Part shown: piece after piece, positions 1 through 12,964 of the stretch
How positions within the stretch are numbered: position 1 is the stretch's first letter
How the letters are laid out: each line of letters opens with the position of its first letter
Source: Panopea generosa
Taxonomy: Eukaryota; Mollusca; Bivalvia; Adapedonta; Hiatellidae
Assembly (NCBI GenBank): GCA_029582155.1
Contig: CM055898.1
Coordinates: forward strand, 19,432,229 to 19,496,228
Length of the DNA stretch: 64,000 bases
Direction of reading: 5' to 3'
Position numbers and translations under genes: made by a program
The notes under the pieces: model-generated
Database searches by the model: none
What the model saw: only the letters and a program-made list of their open reading frames with translations
Told to the model about the DNA's origin: nothing

Positions 1-735
1 AAAGACAAACCTGATATTATAGTATCTAGATAGTGTCTGACATGTAATATAAAGACAGAGTTTGATATTATAGTATGTAGACAGTGTCTGACATGTAGTA
101 TAAAAATCAAGTCTGATATATGATATCTAGACTGTGTCAAATATTTAGTATAAAGACTGAGTCTGATATATTAGACAGTGTCTGACAATTAGTATAAAGA
201 CTGAGTCTGATATATGGTATATAGACTGTGTCTGTTATGTAATATAAAGACTGGGTCTGATATATAGTATCTTGGCTGTGTCTGATATGTAGTGTAAAGA
301 CTGAGACTGAAATATAGTATCTAGGCTGTGGCTGACATGTAGTTTAAAGACTGAGTCACATATATAGTATCTTGGCTGTGTCTGACATGTAGTATAAAGA
401 CTGAGTCTGATATATAGTATAAAGGCTGTGTCTGACATGTAGTATAAAGACTGAGTCTGTTATATAGTATCTAGTCTGTGTCTGACATGTAGTATAAAGA
501 CCGAGTCTGATATATAGTATCTAGGCTGTGGCTGACATGTAGTTAAAAGACCGAGTCTGATATATAGTATCTTGGCTGTGTCTGACATGTCGTATAAAGA
601 CTGAGTCTGTTATATAGTATATAGGCTGTGTCTGACATGTAGTATAAAGACCGAGTCTGATATATAGTATCTAGGCTGTGGCTGACATGTAGTATAAAGA
701 CTGAATCTAGTATAAAGACTGTATCTGACTTGTAG
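1..735. repeat. 50-bp satellite array, first block
   Basis: Tandem copies of a roughly 50-bp unit, cut off by the window start. The unit is two related 25-bp halves, tagtataaagactgagtctg... and tagtatataggctgtgtctg..., so the array is a dimerised 25-mer. Reading frames through it (rich in Tyr, Ile, Ser, Thr) come only from the repeat. The block ends at a SINE insertion. Confidence 0.95.
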
Positions 736-1026
736 CCGGGCCCGATAAGCTCAGTTCGTTACGCTTCTGACTATCAATCCAGGGGTCGTGAGTTTGAATC
801 CCCCACTCGCCAACAGTCTCCGTCATGATTGATATACGACATTGTGTCTCATTATCATTCGTCTCTCACCACTAATTCAAGTTGGAAAGTTATCAGTTAC
901 TTGCGGAGACGGGGTGTGCTCGAGTACAGGTTAATCCCAGGAATCAGTGGTTAGGTTAACTGATTATCTGTTAGCCCTCAATGGCATAAAAATGACGCTA
1001 AATATTCAATCAATCAATCAATCATA
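736..1026 (+). mobile_element. tRNA-derived SINE (family A), full-length copy
   Basis: The tRNA-like head has an A-box-like part (gataagctcagttcgttacg) and a B-box (gagtttgaatccccc). A 200-bp body follows, then the tail gacgctaaatattcaatcaa with tandem ATCA. It is inserted in the satellite, which resumes directly after it. The 15-bp sequences at 721-735 and 1027-1041 match with one mismatch and may be a target-site duplication, although satellite periodicity could also give that match. Other family A copies lie at 15878, 27793, 31951, 55802 and 60484. Confidence 0.88.
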
Positions 1027-4000
1027 GTATCTGACATGTAGTATAAAGACTGAGTCTGATATATAGTATCTAGACTGTGTCTGACATGTACATGTAGTAT
1101 AAAGACTGAGTCTGATATATAGAATAAGGCTGTGTCTGACATGTAGTATAAAGAATGAGTCTGATATATAGTATATAGGCTGTGTCTGGCATGTAGTATA
1201 AAGACTGAGTCTGATATGTAGTATATAGGCTGTGTCTGACATGTAGTATAAAGACTGAGTCTGGTTTATAATATTGATGCTGTTTTTGACATGTAGTATA
1301 AAGACTGAGTCTGATATATAGTATATAGGCTGTGTTTGGCATGTAGTATAAAGACTGAGTCTGATATATAGTATATAGGCTGTGTCTGACATGTAGTATA
1401 AAGACTGAGTCTAATATATAGACTGTATCTGACATGTAGTATAAAGACTGAGTCTAGTATATAGGCTGTGTCTGACACTTAGTATCAAGACTGAGTCTGA
1501 TATATGGTATATAGACTGTGTCTGGCATGTAGTATAAAGACTGAGTATGATATAGAGTATATAGGATGTGTCTGACATTTGGTGTAAAGTCTGAGTCAGA
1601 TATATACAGTATCTAGACTGTGCCTGACATGTAGTATAAAGACTTAGTTGGATATATAGTATCTAGGCTATGTCTGACATTTAGTTTAAAGACTGAGTCT
1701 GATATATAGTATCAAGGCTGTGTCTGACATTTGGTGTAAAGACTGAGCCTGATATATAGTTTCAAGGCTGTGTCTGGCATGTATTATAAAGACTGAGTCT
1801 TATATATAGTATCTAGACTGTGTCTGACATTTGGTGTAAAGACTGAGTCTGATATATAGTTTCAAGGCTGTGTCTGGCATGTAGTTTAAAGACTGAGTCA
1901 GATATATGGCATCAAGTCTGGCATATATCAGAAAGACTGACTCTCACTTGTTATAAATGTGGAGTCTGACATATGATACCACTACTAATTCTAATATATG
2001 TTATCAAGGCTGAGTCTTGCATGGTATATAGACTGTGTCTGACATGTAGTGTAAAGACGAAGTCTGATATATGGTATCTTAACAGAGTCTGACATGAAGT
2101 ATAAAGACAGAGTCTGATATATGGTATCTAGACTGTGTCTGACATGTAGTGTAAAGACTGAGTCTGATATGGTATCTAGACAGAGTCTTACATGTTGTGT
2201 AAAGACTGAGTCTGATATATAGTATCTAGACAGTGTCTGACATGTAGTATTAAGACTGAGTCTGATATATGGTATCTAGACAGAGTCTGACATGTAGTGT
2301 AAATACTGAGTCTGATATATGGTATCTAGACAGTGTCTGACATGTAGTGTAAAGACTGAGTCTGATATATAGTATTTAGACAGTGTCTGACATGTAGTAT
2401 TAAGACTGAGTCTGATATATGGTATCTAGACTGTGTCTGACATGTAGTGTAAAGACTGAGTCTGATATATGGTATCTAGACAGAGTCTTGACATGTAGTG
2501 TAAAGACTGAGTCTGATATATAGTATCTAGACAGTGTCTGACATGTAGTATAAAGACTGAGTCTGATATATGGTATCTAGACAGTGTCTGACATGAAGTA
2601 TTAAGACTGAGTCTGATATATGGTATCTAGACTGTGTCTGACATGTAGTGTAAAGACTGAGTCTGATATATAGTATCTAGACAGAGACTGACATGTAGTG
2701 TAAAGACTGAGTCTGATATATAGTATTTAGACAGTGTCTGACATGTAGTATAAAGACTGAGTGTGATATATGGTATCTAGACAGTGTCTGACATGAAGTA
2801 TTAAGACTGAGTCTGATATATGGTATCTAGACAGTGTCTGACATGAAGTATTAAGACTGAGTCTGATATATGGTATCTAGACAGTGTCTGACATGTAGTA
2901 TTAAGACTGAGTCTGATATATGGTATCTAGACAGTGTCTGACATGTAGTGTAAAGACGAAGTCTGTTATATGGTATCTAGACTGTGTCTGACATGTAGAT
3001 TAAAGACTGAGTGTGATATATGGTATCTAGACAGTGTCTGACATGTAGTATTAAGACTGAGTCAAATATATTTATAGTATATAGACTGTCTCCAACATGT
3101 AGTGTAAAGATTAAGTCTGATATATTGTATTTAAACAGTGTCTGACATGTAGTATAAAGACCAGTCTGATATAATACATGTAGTATCTAGACAGTGTCTA
3201 ACATGTAGTATAAAAATTGAGTCCGATATATATGGTATCTAGACTGTGTCTAACATGTATATAAAGACTGAGTCTGATATATGAAATTAAGACTGTGTCT
3301 GACATGTAGTATAAAAATCAAGTAATAGGGTTTGTCTGACATTTAATCTCAAGACTGAGTCTGATATATGGTATATAGGTTGTGTCTGACATGTAGTATA
3401 AAAACTGAGTCAGATTTTTTTAGTATCTAGACTGTGCCTGACATGAAGTGTAAAGACTGGGTCTGATATATGGTATATAAACTGTGGTTGACATGTAATA
3501 TAAAGAGTAAGTCTGATCTATATGGTATATAATTTGTGTTTGACATGTAGTATAAAGACTGATACTGATGTATGGTATATAGACTGTGTCTGGCATGTAG
3601 TATAAAAATCGAGTCCGATATATATGGTATCTAGACTGTGTCTAACATGTAGCATAAAGATTGTGTCTGATATATGAAATCAAGACTGTGTCTGACATGT
3701 AATATGAAAACAGAGTCTGAAATTATGGTATCTAGACTGTGCCTGACATGAAGTGTAAAGACTGGGTCTGATATATGGTATATAATTTGTGTTTGACATG
3801 TAGTATAAAGACTGAATCTGATATATAGTATCTAGGCTATGTCTGACATGTTGTATAAAGACTAAGTCTGATATAGAGTATCTAGAATGTGTCTGACATG
3901 CTGTATAAAGACTGAGTCTGATATATGGTATATAGACTGTGTCTGGCATGTAGTATAAAGACTGAGTCTGATATATAGTATATAGGCTGTGTCTGACATT

Positions 4001-7000
4001 GTAGTATACAGACTGAGTCTGATATATGGTATATAGACTGTGTCTGGCATGTAGTATAAAGACTGAGTCTGATATATAGTATATAGGCTGTGTCTGACAT
4101 TGTAGTATACAGACTGAGTCTGATATATGGTATATAGACTGTGTCTGGCATGTAGTATAAATACTAAGTCTGATATATAGTATATAGGCTGTGTCTGACA
4201 TGTAGTATAAAGACTGAATCTGATATATACAGTGTCTAACCTGTCTAGCATGTAGTATCAAGATTGAGTATTATATATAGTATATAGGCTGTGTCTGACA
4301 TGTAGTGTAAAGACTGAGGTTGATACATAGTATCTAGACTGTGTCTGACATGTAGTATATAAGACTGAGTCTGATAAATAGTATATAGGCTGTGTCTGAC
4401 ATGTAGTATAATGACTAAGTCTGATATATATAGTATCTAGATTGTGTCTGGCATGTAGTATAAAGACTGAGTCTGGTAAATAGTATATAGACTGTGTCTG
4501 ACATGCAGTGTTAAGACTGAGTTTGATATATAGTATCTAGACATTGTCTGGCATGTAGTATTAAGACTGAGTCTGATATATAGTATTTAGACTGTGTTTG
4601 ACATGTAGTAAAAAGACTGAATCAGATATATAGGATATAGGCTGTTTCTGACATTGTAGTATAACGACTGAGTCTGATATATAGTATATAGGCTGTGTCT
4701 GACATGTAGTATAAAGACTGAGTCTGATATATAGTATCTAGACTGTATCTGACATGTAGTATAAAGACTGAATCTGATATATATTATATTGGCTGTGTTA
4801 GACATTGTAGTATAAAGATTGTGTCTGATATATAGTATATAGGCTGTGTCTGACATGTAGTATAAAGACTGAGCCTTATATATAGTATATAGGCTGTGTC
4901 TGACATTGTAGTATAAAGATTGAGTCTGATATATACAGTGTCTAAACTGTGTCTGGCATGTAGTATAAAGACTGAGACTGATATATAGTATATAGGCTGT
5001 TTCTGACATGTAGTATAAAAACTGAGTCTGATATATAGTATCTAGGCTGTGTCTGACAAGTAGTATAAAGAATGAGTCTGATTTATAGTATATAGGCTGT
5101 GTCTGACATTGTAGTATAAAAAATGAGTCTGATATATAGTATCTAGGCTGTGTCTGACATGTAGTATACAGACTGAATCTGATATATATAGAATCAAGAT
5201 TGTGTCTGGCATGTAGTATAAAGACTGAGTCTGATTTATATTATATTGTCTGTGTCTGACATGCAGTGTTAAGATTGAATCTAATATATATAGAATCTAG
5301 ATTGTGTCTGGCATGTAGTATTAAGACTGAGTTTGATATATAGTATGTAGTCTGTGTCTGACATTATAGTATAAATACTGAGTCTGATATATAGTATATA
5401 GGCTGTGTCTGACATTGTAGTATAAAGACTGAGTCTGATATATACTATATAGATAAAGACTAGTCTGATATATAGTATATAGGCTGTGTCTGACATTGTA
5501 ATGTAAGGCTGAGTCTGATATATAGTATATAGACTGTGTCTGCCATGTAGTATAAAGACTGAATCTGATATATAGTATATAGGCTGTGTCTGACATTGTA
5601 GTATAAAGACTGAGTCTGATATATAGTATATAGGCTGTGCCTGACATGTAGTATAAAGAATGAGCCTTATATATAGTATATAGGCTGTGTCTGACATTGT
5701 AGTATAAAGACTGAGTCTGATATATAGTATCTAGACTGTGTCTGACATGTAGTAAAAAGACTGAATCTGATATATAGTATATAGTCTGTTTCTGACATTG
5801 TAGTATAAATACTAAGTCTGATATATAGTATATAAGCTGTGTCTGACATTGTAGTATAAAGACTGAGTCTGATATATAGTATATAGGCTGTGCCTGACAT
5901 GTAGTATAAAGACTGAGACTTATATATAGTATTTAGACTGTGTCTGCCATGTAGTAAAAAGACTGAATCTGATATATAGTATCTAGACTGTCTCTGCCAT
6001 GTAGTAAAAAGACTGAATCTGATATATAGTATATATTCTGTTTCTGACATTGTAGTATAAATACTAAGTCTGATATATAATATATAGGCTGTGCCTGACA
6101 TGTAGTATAAAGAATGAACCTTATATATGATATATTGGCTGTGTCTGCCATGTAGTATAAAGACTGAGTCTGATATATAGTATATAGATAAAGACTGAGT
6201 CTGATATATACAGTGTCTAAACTGTGACTGGCATGTAGTATAAAGACTGAGTCTGATATATAGTATCAAGGCTGTGTCTGACAAGTAGTATAAAGACTGA
6301 GTCTGATATATAGTATATATTCTGTTTCTGACATTGTAGTATAAATACTAAGTCTGATATATAGTATATAGGCTGTGTCTGACATTGTAGTATAAAGACT
6401 GAGTCTGATATATAGTATCTAGATTGTGTCTGACATGTAGTAAAAAGACTGAATCTGATATATAGTATATATTCTGTTTCTGACATTGTAGTATAAATAC
6501 TAAGTCTGATATATAGTATATAGGCTGTGCCTGACATGTAGTATAAAGACTGAGACTTATATATAGTATCTAGACTGTGTCTGCCATGTAGTAAAAAGAC
6601 TGAATCTGATATATAGTATCTAGACTGTGTCTGCCATGTAGTAAAAAGACTGAATCTGATATATAGTATATATTCTGTTTCTGACATTGTAGTATAAATA
6701 CTAAGTCTGATATATAGTATATAGGCTGTGTCTGACATTGTAGTATAAAGACTGAGTCTGATATATAATATATAGGCTGTGCCTGACATGTAGTATAAAG
6801 AATGAACCTTATATATGATATATTGGCTGTGTCTGCCATGTAGTATAAAGACTGAGTCTGATATATAGTATATAGATAAAGACTGAGTCTGATATATACA
6901 GTGTCTAAACTGTGACTGGCATGTAGTATAAAGACTGAGTCTGATATATAGTATCAAGGCTGTGTCTGACAAGTAGTATAAAGACTGAGTCTGATTTATA

Positions 7001-8213
7001 GTATATAGGCTGTATCTGACATTGTAGTATAAAGACTGATTCTGATATATACAGTATGTACACCGTGTCTGACAAGTAGTATAAAGACTGAGTCTGATAT
7101 ATAGTATATAGGCTGTGTCTGACATTGTAGTATAAAACTGAGTCTGATATATAGTATCTAGACTGTGTCTGACATGAAGTATAAAGACTGAGTCTGGTAT
7201 ATAGTATCTAGAATGTGTCTGACATGTAGTATATAAGACTGAGTCTGTTATACAGTATATAGGCTGTGTCCGGCAAGTAGTATAAAGACTGAGTCTAATA
7301 TATAGTATATAGGCTGTGTCTGACATTATACTAAGTCTGATATATAGTATATAGGTTGTGTCTAACATGTTGTATAAAGACTGAGTATCCAGACTGTGTC
7401 TGGCATGTAGTATAAAGACTGAGTCTAATTTATACAGTGTCTAGACTGTGTCTGGCATGTAGTATAAAGACTGATTCTGATATATAGTATATCTGACATG
7501 TAATATAAAGACTGATTCTGATATATAGTATCTAGACTTTGTCTGTCATGTAGTTTAAAGACTGAGTCTGATATATAGTATATAGACTGTGTCTGACATG
7601 TAGAATAAAGACTGAGTCTGATATATGGTATATAAATTGTTTCTGACATGTTGTATAAAGACTGAGTCAGATATATTGTATCAAGGCTTAGTCTGACATA
7701 TGGCATAAATATTGACACCCGGATCAAGGCTGAATCTGAAATGTGGTAACAATGCTATGTCTTATATATGATATCAGTGCTAAGTCTAATAGATGTTGTT
7801 ATCAAGTCTGAATCTGACATGTGGCATGAAGACTGATATAATTACGGTATCACTGCTTAGTCTGATATATGGTATCAAAGCTGAATATGATATGTAATAT
7901 AAATGCTCAGTCTGATATATGGTATTTAGTCTGTGTCTGACATGTGATATCAATGCTTAAACTGAAAAAATATATGGTGTGAAGGCTGAGTCTGATATCT
8001 GTTACAAGGCTTAGTTTGACATAATTATGGCATAAAGACTGAGTTTGGCTTGGTATCAAGGTTAAATCTGAAACATGGTATAAATGCTGTTTCTGACATA
8101 TGGTATCAAAATTAAATATGGTATATGGTATCAATGCTTAGTCTGACATATGGCATGAAGACTGACTCTGGTATCTAGGCTGAATCTGATATATGGTATA
8201 AAAGCTGAGTCTG
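1027..8213. repeat. 50-bp satellite array, main block
   Basis: About 7.2 kb of the same dimeric satellite. Sub-blocks differ in diagnostic variants: 'ggtatctagacagtgtctgac' dominates 2100-3060 and 'atataggctgtgtctgacattg' dominates 4600-7300. There are higher-order repeats, for example a unit of about 101 bp at 3918, 4019 and 4120. A segment of about 400 bp at 5908-6306 recurs at 6548-6991. Units decay toward the right end (7730-8213). No gene is present. Confidence 0.95.
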
Positions 8214-8221
8214 ACATGAAG

Positions 8222-9814
8222 GACTCACACCACTATTATCTCCCTTGAGTACTCCGGACCTACAGATGAAGGAGGTAGAAATAAAACTTTAGTTCTCTTT
8301 TTCTTCTTTTTTCAGGGCTTTGTACTGCAATGTTTTGTTTTTTGCTAGCATGAGTTAAATGGTCAGTATTTTAGAAATCACCACTGAAAATTTGATGCTG
8401 ATACCAGCTTTCTGGACAATTCTGTGTCATTTCAGAATTGTTGGTTCGAACCGCATCTAAGGCGAATAGTTGACATATCATTACTCTGGAAATTGATAGG
8501 TCTCACAAAAGCATTGAATTTAAAAAAAAAACAACTGTGAATTTTAAGCTGATTTTTACATTAATTTATTACCCCACCCACTTATTTCTGCATACAAAAA
8601 TAGAATTGTTTGCAAAATGAAATAAATTGCATATTTTCAGTGGACTGGGAGTTTGTACTAATTTTTATTGTTTAATTATGAAAAGGCAGTAGTTGCAATC
8701 TTGCCGAGAGGCCAGTTTACGGTTAACTTTGGTTGTTTTCGGTTGTCGTCGCATTAAATTCTGCGTCGAATCAATGAATTTCGTGAAGTTTTTGCTTGTA
8801 CTCCATTTTTATAGAAAATGCTATAGATATGCAGAATGTTATGTATGCATTATCTATTGAGCCTGTGTTGCCCTTCTTATATATTTGAATTGATGTGTAG
8901 ACAGGGTAATGGAGTATTTTAGCATGAAAATAGCTTGAATTGTTTGCTTGTGTTGCTGCCATATCATTCTGATATTGAAATTTTATCTAAAATATGTTAT
9001 ATTTAATAAGTTTTGTTCCACAATATCATTTTTTTTGTAATTAAAATGTCTGTTTTGCTTCCCATTTTCAGACACCTTTTCATTTTACCATGTAGTTGTG
9101 AAGGTTTCAGACCTTTTTAGACACAAATGGTCAAGTTATCATGAAAGTTAGACTGAGGGTTGTGAATTCTTGCTTTTTTACAAGAAATAGCAGCATTTTG
9201 ACTGAAACCATGTGTCACTAAAACTTATTTTATTGCAGAACTAGTTCAGATATGGGGATGCATTTAGCTTTATTGAACTTGTATTGAGTATTGTTACATA
9301 ATATGTAAATTAAGAATCTTAAATTTAAAAAAAAAGTCCTCTTCAGGACTCACACCACTATTATCTCCCTTGAGTACTCTGGACCTACAGATGAAGGAGG
9401 TAGAAATAAAACTTTAGTTCTCTTTTTCTTCTTTTTTCAGGGCTTTGTACAGCAATGTTTTGTTTTTTGCTAGCATGAGTTAAATGGTCAGTATTTTAGA
9501 AATCACCACTGAAACTTTGATGCTGATACCAGCTTTCTGGACAATTCTGTGTCATTTCAGAATTGTTGGTTCGAACCGCATCTAAGGCGAATAGTTGACA
9601 TATCATTACTCTGGAAGTTGATAGGTCTCACAAAAGCATTGAATTTAAAAAAAAACAACATGGTCAAAGTATACTTTTTTTTTCTTTATAATTGCATATC
9701 TTGAACCAGTGAAGAATTTGAGCCCAGACACATGCTGCAGAATTTAATTTTTCACTCTGTTTTGGATATAAATGTTACAATGGAGCCCTATGGGAAATGT
9801 AATAGTGGTGTGAG
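8222..9814. mobile_element. 1.6-kb inverted-repeat DNA transposon, non-autonomous
   Basis: A non-satellite block inserted in the satellite. Its ends form a terminal inverted repeat: ctcacaccactatta at 8224-8238 and taatagtggtgtgag at 9800-9814. It is flanked by acatgaag (8214-8221) and acgtgaag (9815-9822), an 8-bp target duplication with one mismatch. An 8-bp duplication would suit hAT or P-like transposition, but the superfamily is not settled. I see no transposase frame. The left 313 bp is repeated inside the element at 9346. Confidence 0.8.
9346..9659 (+). repeat. Internal direct copy of the transposon's left end
   Basis: Nearly identical to 8221-8535; by eye about four substitutions in 313 bases plus a length change in the poly-A. 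Both copies end at an A-run followed by acaac. The second copy is preceded by agtcctcttcaggact, a small palindrome containing the element's first bases. It may be a nested second element of the same family lacking its right end, or an internal duplication. Both copies contain ggttcgaacc, a B-box-like string. Confidence 0.85.
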
Positions 9815-11503
9815 ACGTGAAGTATAAAGTCTGAGTCTGATATATGGCATAATGGCTGAGTCTGACATGTGTATAAAGACTGAGTCCGATATATGGTATC
9901 AAGGCTTAGTCTGACATATGGCACAAGGACTGACTCTGATTTCAAGGCTGAATCTGATATATGGCATGAAGGCTGAGTCTGACATATAGCATAAAGACTG
10001 ACTCTGACCTGGTATCAAGGCTGAATCTGAAATATGGTAGCAATGCTTTGTTTGATATTTGATATCAAGGGTGAATCTGATATTTAATATAAAGAGTCAG
10101 ATATATGGCATCAAGTCTGGCATAAAAAAGACTTGCATATATCAGAAAGACTGACTCTGACTTGGTATAAATGCAGAGTCTGACATATGGTATCAATGCT
10201 AATTCTAATATATGTTATCAAGGCTAAGTCTGATATATGGTATACAGACTGTGTCTGACATGTAGTATAAAGACTAAGTCTGATATATGGCATCTAGACT
10301 GTGACTGCCATGTATTGTAAAGACAGAGTCATATATATTTAGTATCTAGACTGTGTCTGACATGTAGTATAAAGACTTGGTCTGATATATGGTATATAAA
10401 CTGTGTTTGACATGTAGTATAAAGACTGACTCTAGTATATAGACTGTATCTGACATGCAGTATAAAGACTGAGTCTAGTATATAGGCTGTGTCTGACACT
10501 TAGTATAAAGACTGAGTCTGATATATAGTATATAAGCTGTGTCTGACATTTGGTGTAAAGACTGAGTCTGTTATATATAATATATAGGCTGTGTCTGACA
10601 TTTGGTGTAAAGACCGAGTCTTATATATATATAGTATCTAGACTGTATCTGACATGCAGTATAAAGACTGAATCTGATATATACAGTATCTAGACTGTGT
10701 CTGACATGTAGTATAAAGACTGAGTCTGATATATGGTATATAGACAGTGTCTGACAATGTAGTATAAAGACTGAGTCTAATATATAGTATATAGACAGTG
10801 CCTGACAATGTAGTATAAAGACTGAGTCTGATATATAGTGTATAGGCTGTGTCTGACAATGTAGTATAAAGACTGAGTCTGATATATAGTGTATAGGCTG
10901 TGTCGGACATGGAGTATATAGACTGAGTCGTATATATAGTATATAGATAAAGACTGAGTCTGATAAATACAGTGTCTAGACTGTGTCTGGCATGTAGTAT
11001 AAAGACTGAGTCTGATAAATACAGTGTCTAGACTGTGTCTGACATGTAGTATAAAGATGAATCTGATATATAGTATCTAGGCTGTGCCTGACATGTAGTA
11101 TTAAGACTGAATCTGATATATAGTATCTAGACTGTATCTGACATGTAGTATAAAGACTAAGTTGGATATATATAGTATTTAGAGTGTGTCTGGCATGTAG
11201 TATAAAGACTGAATCTGATATATAATATATAGATTATATAGTATCTAGACTGTGTCTTGCATGTAGTATAAAGACTGAATCTGATATAAAGTATCTAGGC
11301 TGTGTCTGACATGTAGTATTAAGACTGAGTCTGATATATATAGTATCTAGACTGTTTCTGGCATGTAGTATAAAGACTAATTCTGATATATAGTATCTAG
11401 ACTGTGTCTGACATGTAGTATAAAGATGAATCTGATATATAGTATCTAGGCTGTGTCTGACATGTAGTATTAAGACTGAATCTGATATATAGTATCTAGA
11501 CTA
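9815..11503. repeat. 50-bp satellite array, third block
   Basis: The satellite resumes right of the inserted transposon with degenerate units (9823-10300), then regular ones. It ends near 11503 with tagtatctagactata. There are no genes in it. Confidence 0.93.
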
Positions 11504-11526
11504 TAACGATGATAAAAACATGTAAG

Positions 11527-11641
11527 TATGAAAAAATCACAATAAAAAAATTAATAGAATTGAAACAACCTTCACAAATTGTGGTATGAAAAAATCACAA
11601 TAAAAAATTAATAGAATTGTAACAACCTTCACAAATTATGA
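11527..11641 (+). repeat. 57-bp tandem duplication
   Basis: Two adjacent copies of about 57 bp, each starting gtatgaaaaaatcacaataa and ending caccttcacaaatt-like sequence, with few differences. It lies just beyond the satellite. Confidence 0.8.
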
Positions 11642-12960
11642 TGTGCGCCTTTAGGCTTATACTTAAAAATATAGAGCAAATTTTGAAAATTTTACGGAAA
11701 ATAGCGTGTTTTCAGTGAAATACGACGGTAAAATTCAAACTGTGCTGCGTAAAATGTGATACGCAAAGTTCAAAGAAATAGTCTCTCTCACACAATGTCG
11801 TGTACTCTTTAGCGCCATGATGTCACAAGTATTTACACGGCGACATTTATTTTAAACTTAAAACATACAACTGATTTTTTAAAAAGATTGTGTCGTATAC
11901 ACCAGTAAGAGAAATGAAGTACAGTTTTATTGGAACATGTTTATATATATATTTAGCAGAAATAGTCCATTTCATATATATTGTATCCAAAATGACTAGA
12001 ATTTTTTAATATATCTAAATAAGTGAGCAAACAATAAATTATACAAGGTCATGTGTTTCTTATCGTTGGGAGCGGAAGTTGAAGTTGGTGTTTCGTTAGG
12101 GCCATTTACAAATTGAAGTAGAGTATGGCTACATTATTTTAAAAAAAAAGAACCTTACCACATATATTTGCATTGTAACTTACTCAACTGAAGCGGTGCA
12201 TGGTGTGTATGGTTAAAATGTATGATGACACACTTATGCCATCTCATTTTGTCATTCTGGTGGAGCGACAAAAACATGACAAAACAACAAATAACACCTT
12301 TACCTTGATGGATGGACATTAAAAAGATCTTGTGAAACATTGCACTTTTGTTATTTTGTTGCTTTACAGCAAACACTTTAGTATCACAGTCGTTCAATCT
12401 GAATACAGCACTGTATGTAATGGCGGCAGACACGATGAAGAAAACAAACAGACACCTACGGGAGGCGGCAAGATGACAAATGTATCATTTATGTTTTCCT
12501 GGTGCCCTCATCGTGAAAGAATACCATGACAGATTACATACAGTACACGTTAACTACCAGACAAACTTGACATTTTTTAGAAACTTGTGCATAATTAAGT
12601 GCACAAAAGCTACAATTCTTTAAACTAAAAATTACAGTTATAAATGTATGCATAAAATCCCAACAAACTAATGTATTTACGGGAAAAAAACATACAGAAA
12701 ATATCATACTGCAACGTGACAATGTTGTTCTCTAGTTAGTTATACTTTCATTGGTTCTGAATATTCACGTAATACTGATTATGAAATAGAAGTATTGTGA
12801 AGGTCATACTTGCAAACAACATGACTTTCAGTGTTTACATAAACAAATTACAAAACAGTAAACTGTTTAGTTGATCTGGATGAGACGAAGTATCACTAAA
12901 CTATTCATAAAACCAAGTTTTGATGAATTGCAGATAACTTGCAAATACCAATCATATGAA
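11642..12960. other. No gene recognised
   Basis: AT-rich sequence with only short chance frames, the longest 92 codons on the minus strand at 12155-12433. That frame has no recognisable domain and no clear splice context. I see no repeat structure. Confidence 0.5.
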
Positions 12961-12964
12961 TATA

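Noticed and set aside
6217..7368. 383-codon minus-strand ORF rich in Ser, Leu, Tyr, Thr and Ile
   Set aside because: It is one phase of the satellite; the repeat lacks stops in this frame, and similar frames appear throughout 235-10910. No start context or splice site suggests a gene.
8221..9659. The two 313-bp copies as LTRs of a small LTR element
   Set aside because: They lack TG...CA ends and the outer boundary on the right is the inverted terminal repeat at 9814, not the end of the second copy.
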